NCBI RefSeq assembly: GCF_001747105.1
Contig: NZ_MDGQ01000005.1
Location: 62,001-126,000, forward strand
DNA length: 64,000 nt
Direction: 5' to 3'
Source: Roseivirga misakiensis
GTDB lineage: Bacteria > Bacteroidota > Bacteroidia > Cytophagales > Cyclobacteriaceae
Made by a program: the position numbers and the translations under genes. Under the pieces are notes generated by a model that searched no databases, was not told the origin of the DNA, and worked only from the letters and a program-made list of their open reading frames with translations. Below, piece by piece: positions 1 to 10,177 of the stretch (positions are counted from its first letter, which is position 1; the number at the start of each line of letters is the position of its first letter).

Positions 1-3000
1 ACAAGCTCTGGTGAGGCTGTTGGCCCCGAAAGATTATTCACTTGGGCCACTATACCACTGCTGGCACCAGTAACCGTGTAAGAATAGCTTCCTGTGGTGG
101 TAATAGAGAATTCAAAACTACCATCGGTATTGCCGCAAGCTGGATTTACGATAGTTCCTAGTGTCGCCTGTGCGATCGCATTAACAGTAACTAAAGTGGT
201 GTCATTCACGAAACAACCAGGAGTTACCGGATCTTCGATCGATACCACGTAGCTAAATATTCCTGGAATACTCGTATCGACCGTCGCCCTTCTTTGGTTT
301 GGTAGCGTGACGGTAGAATTATCGGGGTTAATCACTGTCCAGATGTAATTATCCGCGGTGACATTTGGGTCGAGTATTAGCTCTTCGTTTTGACAAATGT
401 TAGCAGCATCTGGCAACTCTATCTCAAATGGCGGTCCCGCAAAAATCTCACGACTATTACTACATCCTGCAATATTGGTTACTGTTACCGTATAGATTTC
501 AGGTTCAGTAATGGTGAAACTTCGGTCAGTGCTTACAACCACTCCTTGGCTATTTACCCATTCGAAAGACAGGTTTGGATCATCAGGTTGACCCTGAATC
601 GCATCTAACGGAAAGTCCTGTCCCTCACAGATTGAAATGGCCTGCGGCACTGTAGGCACTGCTGGTATATCCATTACCATGATTTCTTGTACCAGTGTTG
701 TGTCAAATCCACAACGGTTGGAGATGTTCACTGAGATGTTGAACAAACCAGATTGCCCTTGTGGGAAAGTGTAAGCTGTATCCATTCCGGCCGCACTAAA
801 TACTGTGCTATTATCGGCTTGGTTGGTAATAGACCATAAGAATTCGTCTATGTCAGATGTGCCTGTACTTGTCATTTCAATTCGCTCCTCTGTACAAGTA
901 AGGTCAGGGGCAAACATGGTTGGCTCCATCTGAGGATTAGCGTTGTTTTGGACAATATTCGGCAAACCCAAACGCGAATTACCTGTGGTAAGAATTACGG
1001 CTTGAGGACTGAAACCAGAGTTTTGTAAGGTATCGTCTACCGCGGCGATCGAACTGACAAACCTGCTGCCTGCAGGATTACCAGGTGTTTCAACGGCTAC
1101 GTAAAGCTGTCCGTTTGGTCCTGTTTGTATTTGTCCGAAGTTTAACTGAAGGTTCAGACCATCGGTGATATCCATTCGCGAAGCTAGTCGTGAGGCTTCG
1201 GTTGAAAAGGTATCTATACGGTATTCGAGCACTCTACCGCCCGGGCTTCCCGTATTGCGATTGTTCATAGTGGCAAAGAGCTTTCCTCCACCAGGTGAGA
1301 AGTGGACATCGTACACCTCGTCATTGGCGCTGCCGCCTTCATTCAGATCGATTCCGTATTGGAACTCCACAATTTCACCCGTCATCAAATCAAATTCGAA
1401 GAGTTCAGCGTAGTCATCAGTTCCTTCTATCAGTGCCACCGCGACTCTACCGCCGTCGGCTGAAAACTTCATGCCGGCTTGTCCGCTTAATTCGTCATTA
1501 AAGGAGTGTATGGCGCCAGCTGATGAGATCACAGGTGCACCGATTCCCTCAACAGTTATTGGGTAGGCCCTAAAGGTATTATTGCCATATTCATGAGCGA
1601 GTAGCCAAGAGTCATTACCAGCTCCTCCGTAAGCCACTACTTTTTCGGTGCTTCGGGTAAACATAGTGACATCCTTGATGGTGACATCACCTCGCCCGTT
1701 ATCCTCCTTCATGTCCACCACACTATATTTCAGTTCAAAGGTATTTTCTCCGTACACCTTTTGGGTCGTAAACAAGTAGTAAAGCGTTTCGTCATCCACA
1801 AAAGGGACTATGATAACGGCTTGATTGGAAAGGCTATCTCCACCGATTTCGGTACCGTTCGGCATGACACCATTTTCTCTATTCCAAACACGCGATCCAT
1901 TGGTATAGAATAAGACATCGCCATTCGCGTCAGAAATTGTTGAAGTTCCTGCAGGCGCATCCATGGCATGTGGCGTTGTGATACTCCTTGGAGGAGGGTC
2001 CAATCCATCTATTTCATTGAAGTCAAGTCCTGCACCATCTCCAAAATACCAAATGTTAGCAGTGGTGCGATCGTCGGCATAAACTTGCACGCGTGCAGTG
2101 GCGTAAATCGGGCAACCATTGGAAGGTGTAATTACTACCCAATAATCACCGGCATCGCTTACTGTGATGGTGGAGGTGGTTTCTCCAGTGCTCCATAGGT
2201 ATTCGAAAGGTCCGCCCGTGGCACCTCCTTGCTGACCTTGCCCGCCTTGTTCTGGTTCGGCATCTAACTCTAGAGTTTCGCCTTCACAGATCGTGGTATC
2301 GGGCAGCGAAACTTGTAAATCGTTCTCTAAAATCTCCCGCATGATCACATTGGAAGTGACCACTTCTCCATTAATAATAACCGAAAGTGTTGCGGACAGA
2401 AATCCAGCTTGTTCAAACGTCATCACAGGAGCTTGTTGATTGGAAGTCAATCCAAAAGGCTGAAAATCCCAGAAATAGTCCGTTGGTACAGCCGTTGAAG
2501 GCTCAATCATAGGGAAAAACTGAATCGGGTTGTTCATACAGAACTCTCCATCTTGCGCCACTGCCGTAACGACAGGTTCCACATTAGCCTCTGGGCTAAA
2601 CTGACTGAAATAGTTTGAATTGACATCCACTCCATCGAACAAACCACTTTCGTAATTGACAATGGTTATCGCACTATCGGGCTGATTGATTTTACCCATA
2701 AACCGACTGCCTCCCGGCGCATCTCGATAAATGTGGTAGATCGTGCTGTCTGGCGCCAACTGTAAACTTAGACTTTCTTCGACCGGGGTCGTCAAGACCG
2801 ATTCTAGTGGAGCATCGTCTCGAATATCGAGCATATTGAATCGGTAAATATTACCCGAAGTCCCATCATTTCTACTGAAGAATAGATGGTTTCCAGATAC
2901 CGACCAGCCGGCAGAACCTCCAAAGGTTTCGCCTAAAACGAAAGTGTTCAAAATAGTTCTGCGGAAGGTTAATTCTGGAACTGCTTCATTGAAATGTAAT

Positions 3001-3737
3001 ATCTGAATATTAGAATTATTGGACGGAATGACTGCTATCTGACTTGTAGCGGTATTATACGCCATGTGGAGGGCTTCTATTGGCGTGGTTAAATTCAAGT
3101 TTCCAACCGCGTTGAACGAACCTCCAGGTTCAGGAATACTATGTATTTCGAATAATCCGTTGGTCGCGTTTTGCGTGATAAGCCAAAATTCCGTCATGTC
3201 TCTTGACCCTATGGTAATCATACCATTACCGCGATCTGTAATGCCTGATAACAAGTTTTTTCCAATTGCGGTCACCTCTCCAGCAGGAGGGCCATCGGCT
3301 CTATTTCCCTGCACACTACGATCTACTACTGTGTATAGAATTTCTCCTGCTGCATTTCTATGGAATAGATAAAAAAGGTCTTCATTTCCTGCCCCAGGCA
3401 CAGGACTCGTACTCATGGCCTGAATACCAGTGGCATCGGTAATAATCCCGTTACCGTTCTGCATTATCTCATTTGTACCATCGTAAATATTAATCCCGTC
3501 TGAGTAGAAGATGAGATCGCCACTCGTGGGATCGGTGGAGGTAATTTTTTCACCAATGTTCAATTGTGGCCTTTTTCCTTGATCCAAAAAGGCTTCACTT
3601 GTAATACTTTTACCGAAAATCAGGGCTTCATCATTACCTGTGAAATACCAGTTGTGCCTGGTAAAATCTTGGCCTAGAGCGGTTAAGGACAAAACCAGGC
3701 CAAAAAATAAAAAAACAAGTCGTAGTTTTCTGTTCAC
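1..3737 (-). CDS. Large secreted PKD/Ig-like adhesin-type protein, 3' end outside window
   Basis: About 1245 codons are visible, open to the left edge, so the C-terminus is missing. The start is read as GTG at 3737, because it gives a clean signal peptide (hydrophobic FLFFGLVLSL, then ALG|QD) after an AGAAAGAGAA-like purine stretch; no nearer ATG exists. Two related modules follow each other, each opening with an xxWYF motif and containing GDLIFYSDG or GDVLFYTNG (roughly residues 25-390 and 610-930). Ig/PKD-like stretches follow both (ICEGE, ICEGQD, ICQNE with YxWS or F/WVN). Proteins of this build in Bacteroidota usually end in a gliding-motility-type C-terminal domain and leave by the type IX system. 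That domain would lie outside the window, so export by T9SS is inference, supported by the divergent PorP/SprF gene. Confidence 0.85.
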   Translation of the reverse strand, partial: MNRKLRLVFLFFGLVLSLTALGQDFTRHNWYFTGNDEALIFGKSITSEAFLDQGKRPQLNIGEKITSTDPTSGDLIFYSDGINIYDGTNEIMQNGNGIITDATGIQAMSTSPVPGAGNEDLFYLFHRNAAGEILYTVVDRSVQGNRADGPPAGEVTAIGKNLLSGITDRGNGMITIGSRDMTEFWLITQNATNGLFEIHSIPEPGGSFNAVGNLNLTTPIEALHMAYNTATSQIAVIPSNNSNIQILHFNEAVPELTFRRTILNTFVLGETFGGSAGWSVSGNHLFFSRNDGTSGNIYRFNMLDIRDDAPLESVLTTPVEESLSLQLAPDSTIYHIYRDAPGGSRFMGKINQPDSAITIVNYESGLFDGVDVNSNYFSQFSPEANVEPVVTAVAQDGEFCMNNPIQFFPMIEPSTAVPTDYFWDFQPFGLTSNQQAPVMTFEQAGFLSATLSVIINGEVVTSNVIMREILENDLQVSLPDTTICEGETLELDAEPEQGGQGQQGGATGGPFEYLWSTGETTSTITVSDAGDYWVVITPSNGCPIYATARVQVYADDRTTANIWYFGDGAGLDFNEIDGLDPPPRSITTPHAMDAPAGTSTISDANGDVLFYTNGSRVWNRENGVMPNGTEIGGDSLSNQAVIIVPFVDDETLYYLFTTQKVYGENTFELKYSVVDMKEDNGRGDVTIKDVTMFTRSTEKVVAYGGAGNDSWLLAHEYGNNTFRAYPITVEGIGAPVISSAGAIHSFNDELSGQAGMKFSADGGRVAVALIEGTDDYAELFEFDLMTGEIVEFQYGIDLNEGGSANDEVYDVHFSPGGGKLFATMNNRNTGSPGGRVLEYRIDTFSTEASRLASRMDITDGLNLQLNFGQIQTGPNGQLYVAVETPGNPAGSRFVSSIAAVDDTLQNSGFSPQAVILTTGNSRLGLPNIVQNNANPQMEPTMFAPDLTCTEERIEMTSTGTSDIDEFLWSITNQADNSTVFSAAGMDTAYTFPQGQSGLFNISVNISNRCGFDTTLVQEIMVMDIPAVPTVPQAISICEGQDFPLDAIQGQPDDPNLSFEWVNSQGVVVSTDRSFTITEPEIYTVTVTNIAGCSNSREIFAGPPFEIELPDAANICQNEELILDPNVTADNYIWTVINPDNSTVTLPNQRRATVDTSIPGIFSYVVSIEDPVTPGCFVNDTTLVTVNAIAQATLGTIVNPACGNTDGSFEFSITTTGSYSYTVTGASSGIVAQVNNLSGPTASPEL

Positions 3738-3954
3738 AGTGAAATTCTCTTTCTGGTAAACACCAAGGTAAATTGATACCCTTATTACGCGGTTAATGGA
3801 CTTTTTATTATATTCAACGCCTCATTAAACACGCCCTAAGATAACGGAAAAGTTTATTGAGGAAACGTTGTTTTGGTAATTTGATTCTTCAAATCCATTG
3901 AAGAAAATATAATTGTATCAGGGTCGTTAGGAGTTAAATTGTTTAAGACATTAC

Positions 3955-5001
3955 ATGAGAAAGGCATTTGTTTTATTAGTAGGCTTTTTGGCCATTTGTA
4001 CTTCTAGAGAGGCAAAGGCTCAAGATGCCCAATTTTCTCAGTTTTATGCAGCTCCCTTGTATATCAACCCGGCCTTTACTGGGGCTTCTCAGTTTACTCG
4101 TTTTGGAGTGAACTATCGAAGTCAATGGCCTAACCTTCAGGCTTCGTTTGAAACGTTTTCATTTTATGCCGATCACTATATCGATCGGTACAATAGCGGT
4201 ATTGGTTTAATCGTCACCACCGATCGAGAAGGACAAGAGGGTTTAACTTCTACCAACATTGGTTTTAGTTATGCTTATCAATTGCAACTGACAGAAAACT
4301 TAGTTTTTAGACCAGGAGTTCAATACAGTCTTTTTTCAAGGAATGCAGCATTTCAGAATCTAGTTTTCACCAATCAAATCAATACAATTACTGGTGAAAT
4401 TGACAGAACGATTACCGATCCAGCGATCATTGCAGGACAAGATTTACAGTCCAATTTCGGTGATATAAGCGTTGGTGGGGTACTTTATTCTAGAAGACTG
4501 TTTTTAGGGGTAGCGCTTCAGCACATTACAGAGCCGAATCAGTCATTATTAGACGGTGATGAATTTAGTGTTTTGCCAGCCAGGCTGACCATTCACGGCG
4601 GTTATAAAATTGACTTAAGATCGGGTGGATTAAGAAACGATTTAACTTACACATTAAAGGAGAGAAGTATTACGCCAGTTTTCCAGTACAAGGAGCAAGG
4701 GCCGTTTTCTCAGTTAGATATCGGTGCTTTTTTGCACTTAGAACCAATCAATTTTGGTTTGCAGTACAGAGGGTTGCCGTATAAACAGTTCGAAGATTTT
4801 CCTAACCACGAATCTTTAATCTTTTCATTGGGAGTAACTACCAATAACTTCAATATTGGCTATAGCTTTGACTATACACTGTCTAAGTTGACCATAAACG
4901 CCGGTGGTGCGCATGAATTCTCGCTATCCTATATTATAGATTTCAGCAAGCCGCAAATCACACCAAGGAGCCGCTGGAGAATTCCATGTCCTAAAAACTA
5001 A
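3955..5001 (+). CDS. PorP/SprF family type IX secretion system membrane protein
   Basis: 348 residues with an N-terminal signal peptide (cleavage near REAKA|QDAQF) followed by the family's opening QFSQFYAAPLYINPAFTG, which is highly diagnostic. The rest alternates short hydrophobic and polar strands, as in an outer-membrane beta barrel. Family members sit in the outer membrane; SprF is required for secretion of the partner adhesin SprB, and PorP for gingipain export. Divergent from the large secreted protein at 1-3737, so the two probably form a SprB/SprF-like substrate-helper pair. The protease gene starts 8 bases after the stop. Confidence 0.93.
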   Translation: MRKAFVLLVGFLAICTSREAKAQDAQFSQFYAAPLYINPAFTGASQFTRFGVNYRSQWPNLQASFETFSFYADHYIDRYNSGIGLIVTTDREGQEGLTSTNIGFSYAYQLQLTENLVFRPGVQYSLFSRNAAFQNLVFTNQINTITGEIDRTITDPAIIAGQDLQSNFGDISVGGVLYSRRLFLGVALQHITEPNQSLLDGDEFSVLPARLTIHGGYKIDLRSGGLRNDLTYTLKERSITPVFQYKEQGPFSQLDIGAFLHLEPINFGLQYRGLPYKQFEDFPNHESLIFSLGVTTNNFNIGYSFDYTLSKLTINAGGAHEFSLSYIIDFSKPQITPRSRWRIPCPKN

Positions 5002-5009
5002 GTCGTCCT

Positions 5010-6245
5010 ATGTCTGCTGACCAACTGCTGTACCTCATTCTGGGTATCGTCATACTAGACTTTTGTTTGGATCAGTTTCTAGATGCCTTAAACCGAAGGC
5101 ATTCCAAAGGGACTATTCCAGAAAAATTAAAGGGAATTTATGAAGAGGAAGAGTATGCAAAGTCACAAGCCTATCAGAAACAACTTGGTAGCTTCGGGCT
5201 TTTGTCATCTGCCTTTAGCATTGTAACCACGCTTCTAGTGCTGTTTTTGGGTGGTTTTGGCTATTTAGATGCTCAGTTGAGTCCCTATATCAGCGACCCT
5301 ATTCTTAAATCGTTAGCATTTTTCGGAGTACTTTTTATCCTGTCAGATTTAATCAATATTCCATTCAGTTACTATGCCACATTTGTCATAGAGGAACGGT
5401 TTGGTTTCAATAAAATGACACCAAAACTCTTTATCGTCGATAAGCTCAAGGGTTATCTACTAACAGTATTAATAGGAGGTGTTTTAGGGTATGCGCTTTT
5501 GTGGATCGTTAATGAACTGGGATCAAACTTCTGGATATACGCACTTTTGTTAGTGGCAGGCTTCATGCTTGTTATGAATGTATTCTATACCACTCTTTTT
5601 CTGCCACTTTTTAATAAACTGGTGCCTTTAGAAGATGGTGCTTTAAAAGATCGTATCAACGAATACGCTGCTGGCGTCTCTTTCCCGCTAGATAATATTT
5701 TTGTAATTGATGGATCTAAACGATCGACGAAGGCCAACGCTTTCTTTTCAGGCCTCGGTAAAAAGAAGAAAATAGTCTTGTATGATACGCTAATTTCAGA
5801 TCATACCACAGAAGAAGTAGTCGCCGTGTTGGCACATGAAGTTGGGCATTTCAAGAAAAAGCATATTGTAACAGGCCTAATCTTAAGCCTAGTGCAAATG
5901 GCTATCACTTTTTACATTCTATCCCTATTGATCTTTAATGAGCGGCTATCGATGGCATTAGGAGGGGATGAGTTAGCGATTCATCTAAACTTTATAGCCT
6001 TCGGGCTCCTTTATACACCTATTTCAAGGCTTACTGGTTTGCTCATGAACATGCTAAGTCGTAAAAATGAGTATGAGGCGGACGCTTATGCTGCAAAAAC
6101 CTATGACGCAAAGCCACTCATGTCAGCTTTGAAGAGACTATCCGTGAAATCGTTGAGTAATTTGACGCCTCATCCATGGTATGTCAAAGCGCATTATTCG
6201 CACCCGACTTTGCTTCAGCGACTTGAGGCAATGGAAAAATTATAG
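5010..6245 (+). CDS. M48 family metallopeptidase, Ste24/CAAX-protease-like
   Basis: 411 residues. The N-terminal half carries several membrane helices and the conserved lead-in of the CAAX prenyl protease 1 family. The zinc site is visible as HEVGH (H276, E277, H280), with the third ligand in NEYEADAYA near residue 350. In eukaryotes Ste24 trims prenylated proteins; bacterial homologues are inner-membrane proteases thought to act in quality control. The substrate here is unknown. It may be co-transcribed with the PorP/SprF gene (8-base gap). Its stop overlaps the end of convergent gpsA by 6 bases. Confidence 0.93.
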   Translation: MSADQLLYLILGIVILDFCLDQFLDALNRRHSKGTIPEKLKGIYEEEEYAKSQAYQKQLGSFGLLSSAFSIVTTLLVLFLGGFGYLDAQLSPYISDPILKSLAFFGVLFILSDLINIPFSYYATFVIEERFGFNKMTPKLFIVDKLKGYLLTVLIGGVLGYALLWIVNELGSNFWIYALLLVAGFMLVMNVFYTTLFLPLFNKLVPLEDGALKDRINEYAAGVSFPLDNIFVIDGSKRSTKANAFFSGLGKKKKIVLYDTLISDHTTEEVVAVLAHEVGHFKKKHIVTGLILSLVQMAITFYILSLLIFNERLSMALGGDELAIHLNFIAFGLLYTPISRLTGLLMNMLSRKNEYEADAYAAKTYDAKPLMSALKRLSVKSLSNLTPHPWYVKAHYSHPTLLQRLEAMEKL

Positions 6246-7274
6246 GAAGTCTATATCGATGTTTCCTTGATATCTCATAAGGAAGTTTACGCCATTTTCG
6301 GCAGACATGCCTTCGAAAAGAATCTTATAGAGCGTCTCGGTAATTAAAGGTTTTAATTGCTGACTATCGGCTAGTTGTTTAATGATTTTGATAGTATTCA
6401 TACCCTCGGCCACTTCGTCCATTTCCTGAATAGCCTCTTCCAATGGTTTGCCTTGAGCAATTTTATAACCTAGCGTAAAATTGCGGCTATTGGTACTGGT
6501 CGTCGTGGCTACTAAATCACCAATCCCTGCTAGACCGATGAAAGACGATATTTCACCTCCGAGTGCTCGGCCTAAGTAGATCATTTCCACCAAACCGCGA
6601 CTCACCAAAAGTCCACGAGAGTTTTCGCCCATGCCTAAGCCGGATAGAATTCCGGAGGCTATCGCAATAATGTTCTTCAGTACACCACATAATTCTACGC
6701 CTCTCAGGTCAGAATTACTGTAAACTTGAAAGTTCTCTGAACTTAAAAGCGACTTGCCAGCTTGTATTACTTCGTTAAATGGAGAAGCAATAACAGTGGC
6801 TGCTGGATGCCCCATAGAAAGTTCGCTTGCCAGATTTGGACCGGCCATACAACCCACTCTCACCACCACAGTTTCTTGCCTTATGATTTCGCTCATGGTG
6901 AACACATGTTCTTTTGTGAGCGAAAAATCTGGCGATTGCTGCGTTGGTAGTTGTAAGTCTAAACCCTTCGTGGCATGAATCATCATATGATAAGGCCTGA
7001 GATAAGGTGCCAGCTGAAGTATTAATTCTCTAAAGTTTGAAGAAGGAACCACCGGGAAAATAACATTGCAGCGTTTAGGTACCTCTTCTAGTTCGTTGAC
7101 TACATGGACGTTATCTGCAAGCTGTTGCCCTGCAGATATCCGTGTTTTTTCTATTTCTGCGATAGTTTCTGGATTTCTTACATACAGAAAGACTTCCGCA
7201 TTTCTTGCCAAAATATTGGCAACGGCAGTTCCAAAACTGCCACCTCCTAATACGCCAACTGTTTTATTAGACAT
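6240..7274 (-). CDS. gpsA: Glycerol-3-phosphate dehydrogenase [NAD(P)+]
   Basis: 344 residues. It reduces dihydroxyacetone phosphate to sn-glycerol-3-phosphate, the backbone of membrane phospholipids. The N-terminal Rossmann motif GGGSFGTA (residues 10-17) binds the cofactor. Family blocks HATKGLD, AGPNLASELS and GVLKNIIAIASG with the catalytic lysine are present, and the C-terminal GLAGIGDLVATTTS is typical of GpsA. It overlaps the end of the upstream acyltransferase gene by 8 bases, so the enzyme making G3P and a likely consumer of it are translationally coupled. Confidence 0.96.
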   Translation of the reverse strand: MSNKTVGVLGGGSFGTAVANILARNAEVFLYVRNPETIAEIEKTRISAGQQLADNVHVVNELEEVPKRCNVIFPVVPSSNFRELILQLAPYLRPYHMMIHATKGLDLQLPTQQSPDFSLTKEHVFTMSEIIRQETVVVRVGCMAGPNLASELSMGHPAATVIASPFNEVIQAGKSLLSSENFQVYSNSDLRGVELCGVLKNIIAIASGILSGLGMGENSRGLLVSRGLVEMIYLGRALGGEISSFIGLAGIGDLVATTTSTNSRNFTLGYKIAQGKPLEEAIQEMDEVAEGMNTIKIIKQLADSQQLKPLITETLYKILFEGMSAENGVNFLMRYQGNIDIDFL

Positions 7275-8970
7275 ACTTTTCTAGGTTATAACCCGTCAGT
7301 CTGTTGTGGTAATAGAACAGTACATTCAGGTCCTGTGTAGTTATATCTCCAGCTCTATTCCGAATTAAAGGGCGTTTGGCGTGATACATGCCAACATTTT
7401 TTAATCCGTGTTTTATAATACCGTCGGTATCTCCTGCCAAGTGAGGCGAAACGCTCAGTTTACCTTCACCGTACATTTTGTGCACTTTTGCGAGCACGCT
7501 TTTAAAAGACGCCTTAAACTCCTCGTAAGGAATGATCAGGTCTTCTTCTGGCAGTCGCAAAAGGTTATATAAATCTAGTTTTTTAAATCTCTTTTTAAGA
7601 ATAATGAATGCCGTGTATGCTACTAAGTGACTGGCAAAGACTTTGTTGATTTTTAGATATTCCTCAACAATCCGTTCGCTGAGCATTCTTGTATACTCTA
7701 CTTCGCGTTGATCGTTTTGCGATATAATTCTTCCATCTGCCGTAAAGTATTCTTGGGTATCGATAGTTCGTCCCTTCTGGTCGTAACTCTGACCATTTTC
7801 ATCAACATAATTACCGAGCACATCCATGGCCTTGCCGATAGAAACAGAAATATCCGATCCTTTGGTAAAGAATTTTAATAAGAAGGCCGTGATTTTATAA
7901 GACGTAGAATACTCGTCATTTTCAACATAGTATCGTTCCTGGCCTTGTAACCTCAGGTATTGTTTTATCAGGCTGGGAGCCTCCAAAACAAAGTTATAGT
8001 TCAGTGTAACTGGTACTACGAATATTTTTTCTCGAGCGTCTCGCTTTCCTTTCTGGTAGTTAACGCGCTGCGCCTCAATAGCCGTGCTCAAGAGACCAAG
8101 TTTAAGGCGGCTTTCGATTTTTCCTGACCTAGATCGCGTACCTCCGGGGAAAAACAAGCTATGGCAGCCTCTTTGAATGGCTAGGCTTGAGTAAGATTTC
8201 AGCGTCTCTAAATAGAGCATGTTCTTTTTTCTTCGATCCACCTTGTAAGCACCAAGGCTATTCAAGAAATAAGAGATGATTTTAATGTTGAAAAGGTTTA
8301 GACCAGCGCCATAGATAAAGGCTGGTAAGCCCAAAACATTAATCACCCAACCGATGAGAATGGAGTCGAGGTTACTGAAATGGGTTGGTACCATCACTAT
8401 GGTGCCCTTTTTAGCCAAAAGTCTCAGATTGTCAACCTCACCGGTGATATTGATTTTATCTTGTAAGGTGTATTGTGTACTAAATATTGACCAAAACCCT
8501 CTGGCCCTAGAAGCATTTAATAGTCTAGCAAAACCGAAGGTGACGATGGACCGAGCCATCCGATATCGAGATTTTTTAAAGTTACCCGCAATTTCGTCCG
8601 AATAGCGTAAAACCATGTCATTCAGAATAGAATCCAAACGCTCATCTTTTTCGGCATCGTTATCAGATAAAGAAATATCTAAAAGGCGATCTTTTACAGT
8701 ATTTAAAAATGCTTGATCATCTTCTGGATCAACCGCCCAAGGATTTCTTTTAATTCGTAGTTTCTCTCGAAAAACTGTGGTTTCAATTTCTTCGATAAGT
8801 GCTTCCCGGGTAGGTGCCTGAGCCTTAATCCGCTTGATGCTTTCCGTGGCTACTTCTTCAACAAACTCTTGTCTATTGCGACTGAGCGCCACTACTGGCC
8901 ATTCATTTATACCTCCTGGAACAACAGGATCGTACTTCTTCTTTACGTAGTCTTGAGATATTGATTCCAT
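7267..8970 (-). CDS. PlsB/PlsC-type glycerophosphate acyltransferase
   Basis: 567 residues. The acyltransferase signature HFSNLD (H197, D202: the HX4D motif) and the phosphate-binding block FPGGTRSRSG (near 280) place it in the PlsB/PlsC superfamily. The core is flanked by about 190 N-terminal and 200 C-terminal residues, much longer than PlsC (about 240) and shorter than E. coli PlsB (about 800). It should transfer an acyl chain to glycerol-3-phosphate or lyso-phosphatidate at the inner membrane. The direct overlap with gpsA favours G3P as substrate, but the sequence alone does not decide this. Confidence 0.88.
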   Translation of the reverse strand: MESISQDYVKKKYDPVVPGGINEWPVVALSRNRQEFVEEVATESIKRIKAQAPTREALIEEIETTVFREKLRIKRNPWAVDPEDDQAFLNTVKDRLLDISLSDNDAEKDERLDSILNDMVLRYSDEIAGNFKKSRYRMARSIVTFGFARLLNASRARGFWSIFSTQYTLQDKINITGEVDNLRLLAKKGTIVMVPTHFSNLDSILIGWVINVLGLPAFIYGAGLNLFNIKIISYFLNSLGAYKVDRRKKNMLYLETLKSYSSLAIQRGCHSLFFPGGTRSRSGKIESRLKLGLLSTAIEAQRVNYQKGKRDAREKIFVVPVTLNYNFVLEAPSLIKQYLRLQGQERYYVENDEYSTSYKITAFLLKFFTKGSDISVSIGKAMDVLGNYVDENGQSYDQKGRTIDTQEYFTADGRIISQNDQREVEYTRMLSERIVEEYLKINKVFASHLVAYTAFIILKKRFKKLDLYNLLRLPEEDLIIPYEEFKASFKSVLAKVHKMYGEGKLSVSPHLAGDTDGIIKHGLKNVGMYHAKRPLIRNRAGDITTQDLNVLFYYHNRLTGYNLEKYV

Positions 8971-9017
8971 CCAAATAGAGTCTCAAAGATAGGAGAATAA
9001 AAAAACCATCATTGAGA

Positions 9018-10121
9018 TCAGCCCTTAATCTGTTTACAAATTAAATCGATTTCTGATTCTGTGTTGAATGCATGAAGACAAATCCTTAGCCTTTCGGTTC
9101 CAGTTTTAACAGTTGGACTTAAAATTGGTCGAACGTCGAGCCCAATGTCTTTTAGTTTGTCGGCCAACTTCTTTGTCGGCCCGTTTCCTCCGATAATGAT
9201 TGATTTTATCGCAGATGGGCTTTGATGATCGGGCAACTGTTGGTTAAAGTATGCGATATTATCCTTGAGTTGTTGAATCAAAACACTGTTATCCTTGAGG
9301 AAATCATAGGATTGCATAATTGATGTGATTTCAAAAGCACTAGGAGCCGTGGTATAAATAAAGGGCCTCGAAAAGTTGATGATAAAATCCTTGAGTAATT
9401 GAGATCCTGAAATACAAGCTCCATGTATGCCCATAGCTTTTCCAAAAGTATAAATAACAGCGAATACGCCTTCCTGTACCCCCATTTGAGCGATGAGCCC
9501 TTCGCCATGGTTTCCAAAAATTCCAGTGCTGTGAGCCTCATCTACCACCACTTTAGCCTGATGAGATTTAGCCAAAGCAATAATATCTTGAATGGGTGCA
9601 AGGTCTCCGTCCATTGAATAGACAGACTCGCATGCGATAAAAATTTCGCCAGTGCTCTCCTTGATTTTTTTCTCTAGGTCGCCTAGGTCATTGTGTTTAA
9701 AGGATAATCTTTTGGCATGACTTAAACGGCAGCCATCTTTAATACAAGCGTGAGCATATTCGTCATAAATCACGGTGTCTCCGCGCTGTGGTACAGAAGA
9801 GAAGAAGGCTAAATTGGCCATGTAGCCAGAATTAAATACCGTGGAGGCTTCGAACCCAAAAAAGCGAGCGAGCTTTACCTCGCATTCTTCTGTTAATTGA
9901 CTATTTCCAGTTAACAACCGTGAACCAGTTGAGCCATTCTTGAAAGTCTGTTCATGGTAAGCTTCTTGGATGCGAACCTTTAGTGCTTCAGATCGGGCTA
10001 GTCCCAGGTAATCGTTCGAAGAAAAGTCCACAAGACTATCAGAAAATGGCTTAAGTTCTCTCAGAGCGTCGTCCTGCCTTCTTTTTTCTAATAAAAAACC
10101 GATGCGGCTTTCCTTATTCAT
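9018..10121 (-). CDS. bioF: PLP-dependent alpha-oxoamine synthase, BioF-type
   Basis: 367 residues of fold-type I. Family blocks are FSSNDYLGLA near the start, GSTGSRLLTGN, the PLP-ring motif DEAHSTG (D194, H197) and TFGKAMG with the Schiff-base lysine K228. These fit 8-amino-7-oxononanoate synthase, which condenses pimeloyl-ACP/CoA with alanine in biotin synthesis. Close relatives (2-amino-3-ketobutyrate CoA ligase, serine palmitoyltransferase) share the motifs, and no other bio gene lies nearby, so the substrate assignment is tentative. It is divergent from the LpxR-like gene. Confidence 0.8.
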   Translation of the reverse strand: MNKESRIGFLLEKRRQDDALRELKPFSDSLVDFSSNDYLGLARSEALKVRIQEAYHEQTFKNGSTGSRLLTGNSQLTEECEVKLARFFGFEASTVFNSGYMANLAFFSSVPQRGDTVIYDEYAHACIKDGCRLSHAKRLSFKHNDLGDLEKKIKESTGEIFIACESVYSMDGDLAPIQDIIALAKSHQAKVVVDEAHSTGIFGNHGEGLIAQMGVQEGVFAVIYTFGKAMGIHGACISGSQLLKDFIINFSRPFIYTTAPSAFEITSIMQSYDFLKDNSVLIQQLKDNIAYFNQQLPDHQSPSAIKSIIIGGNGPTKKLADKLKDIGLDVRPILSPTVKTGTERLRICLHAFNTESEIDLICKQIKG

Positions 10122-10177
10122 TTCTGATGCTGATTTTAAGATAAATTATACTGATTTTTGCGCCAATTCTAAGCAAT

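Noticed and set aside
390-3372. Plus-strand frames of 66-102 codons
   Set aside because: Shadows of the large minus-strand secreted protein, which is open over the whole stretch.
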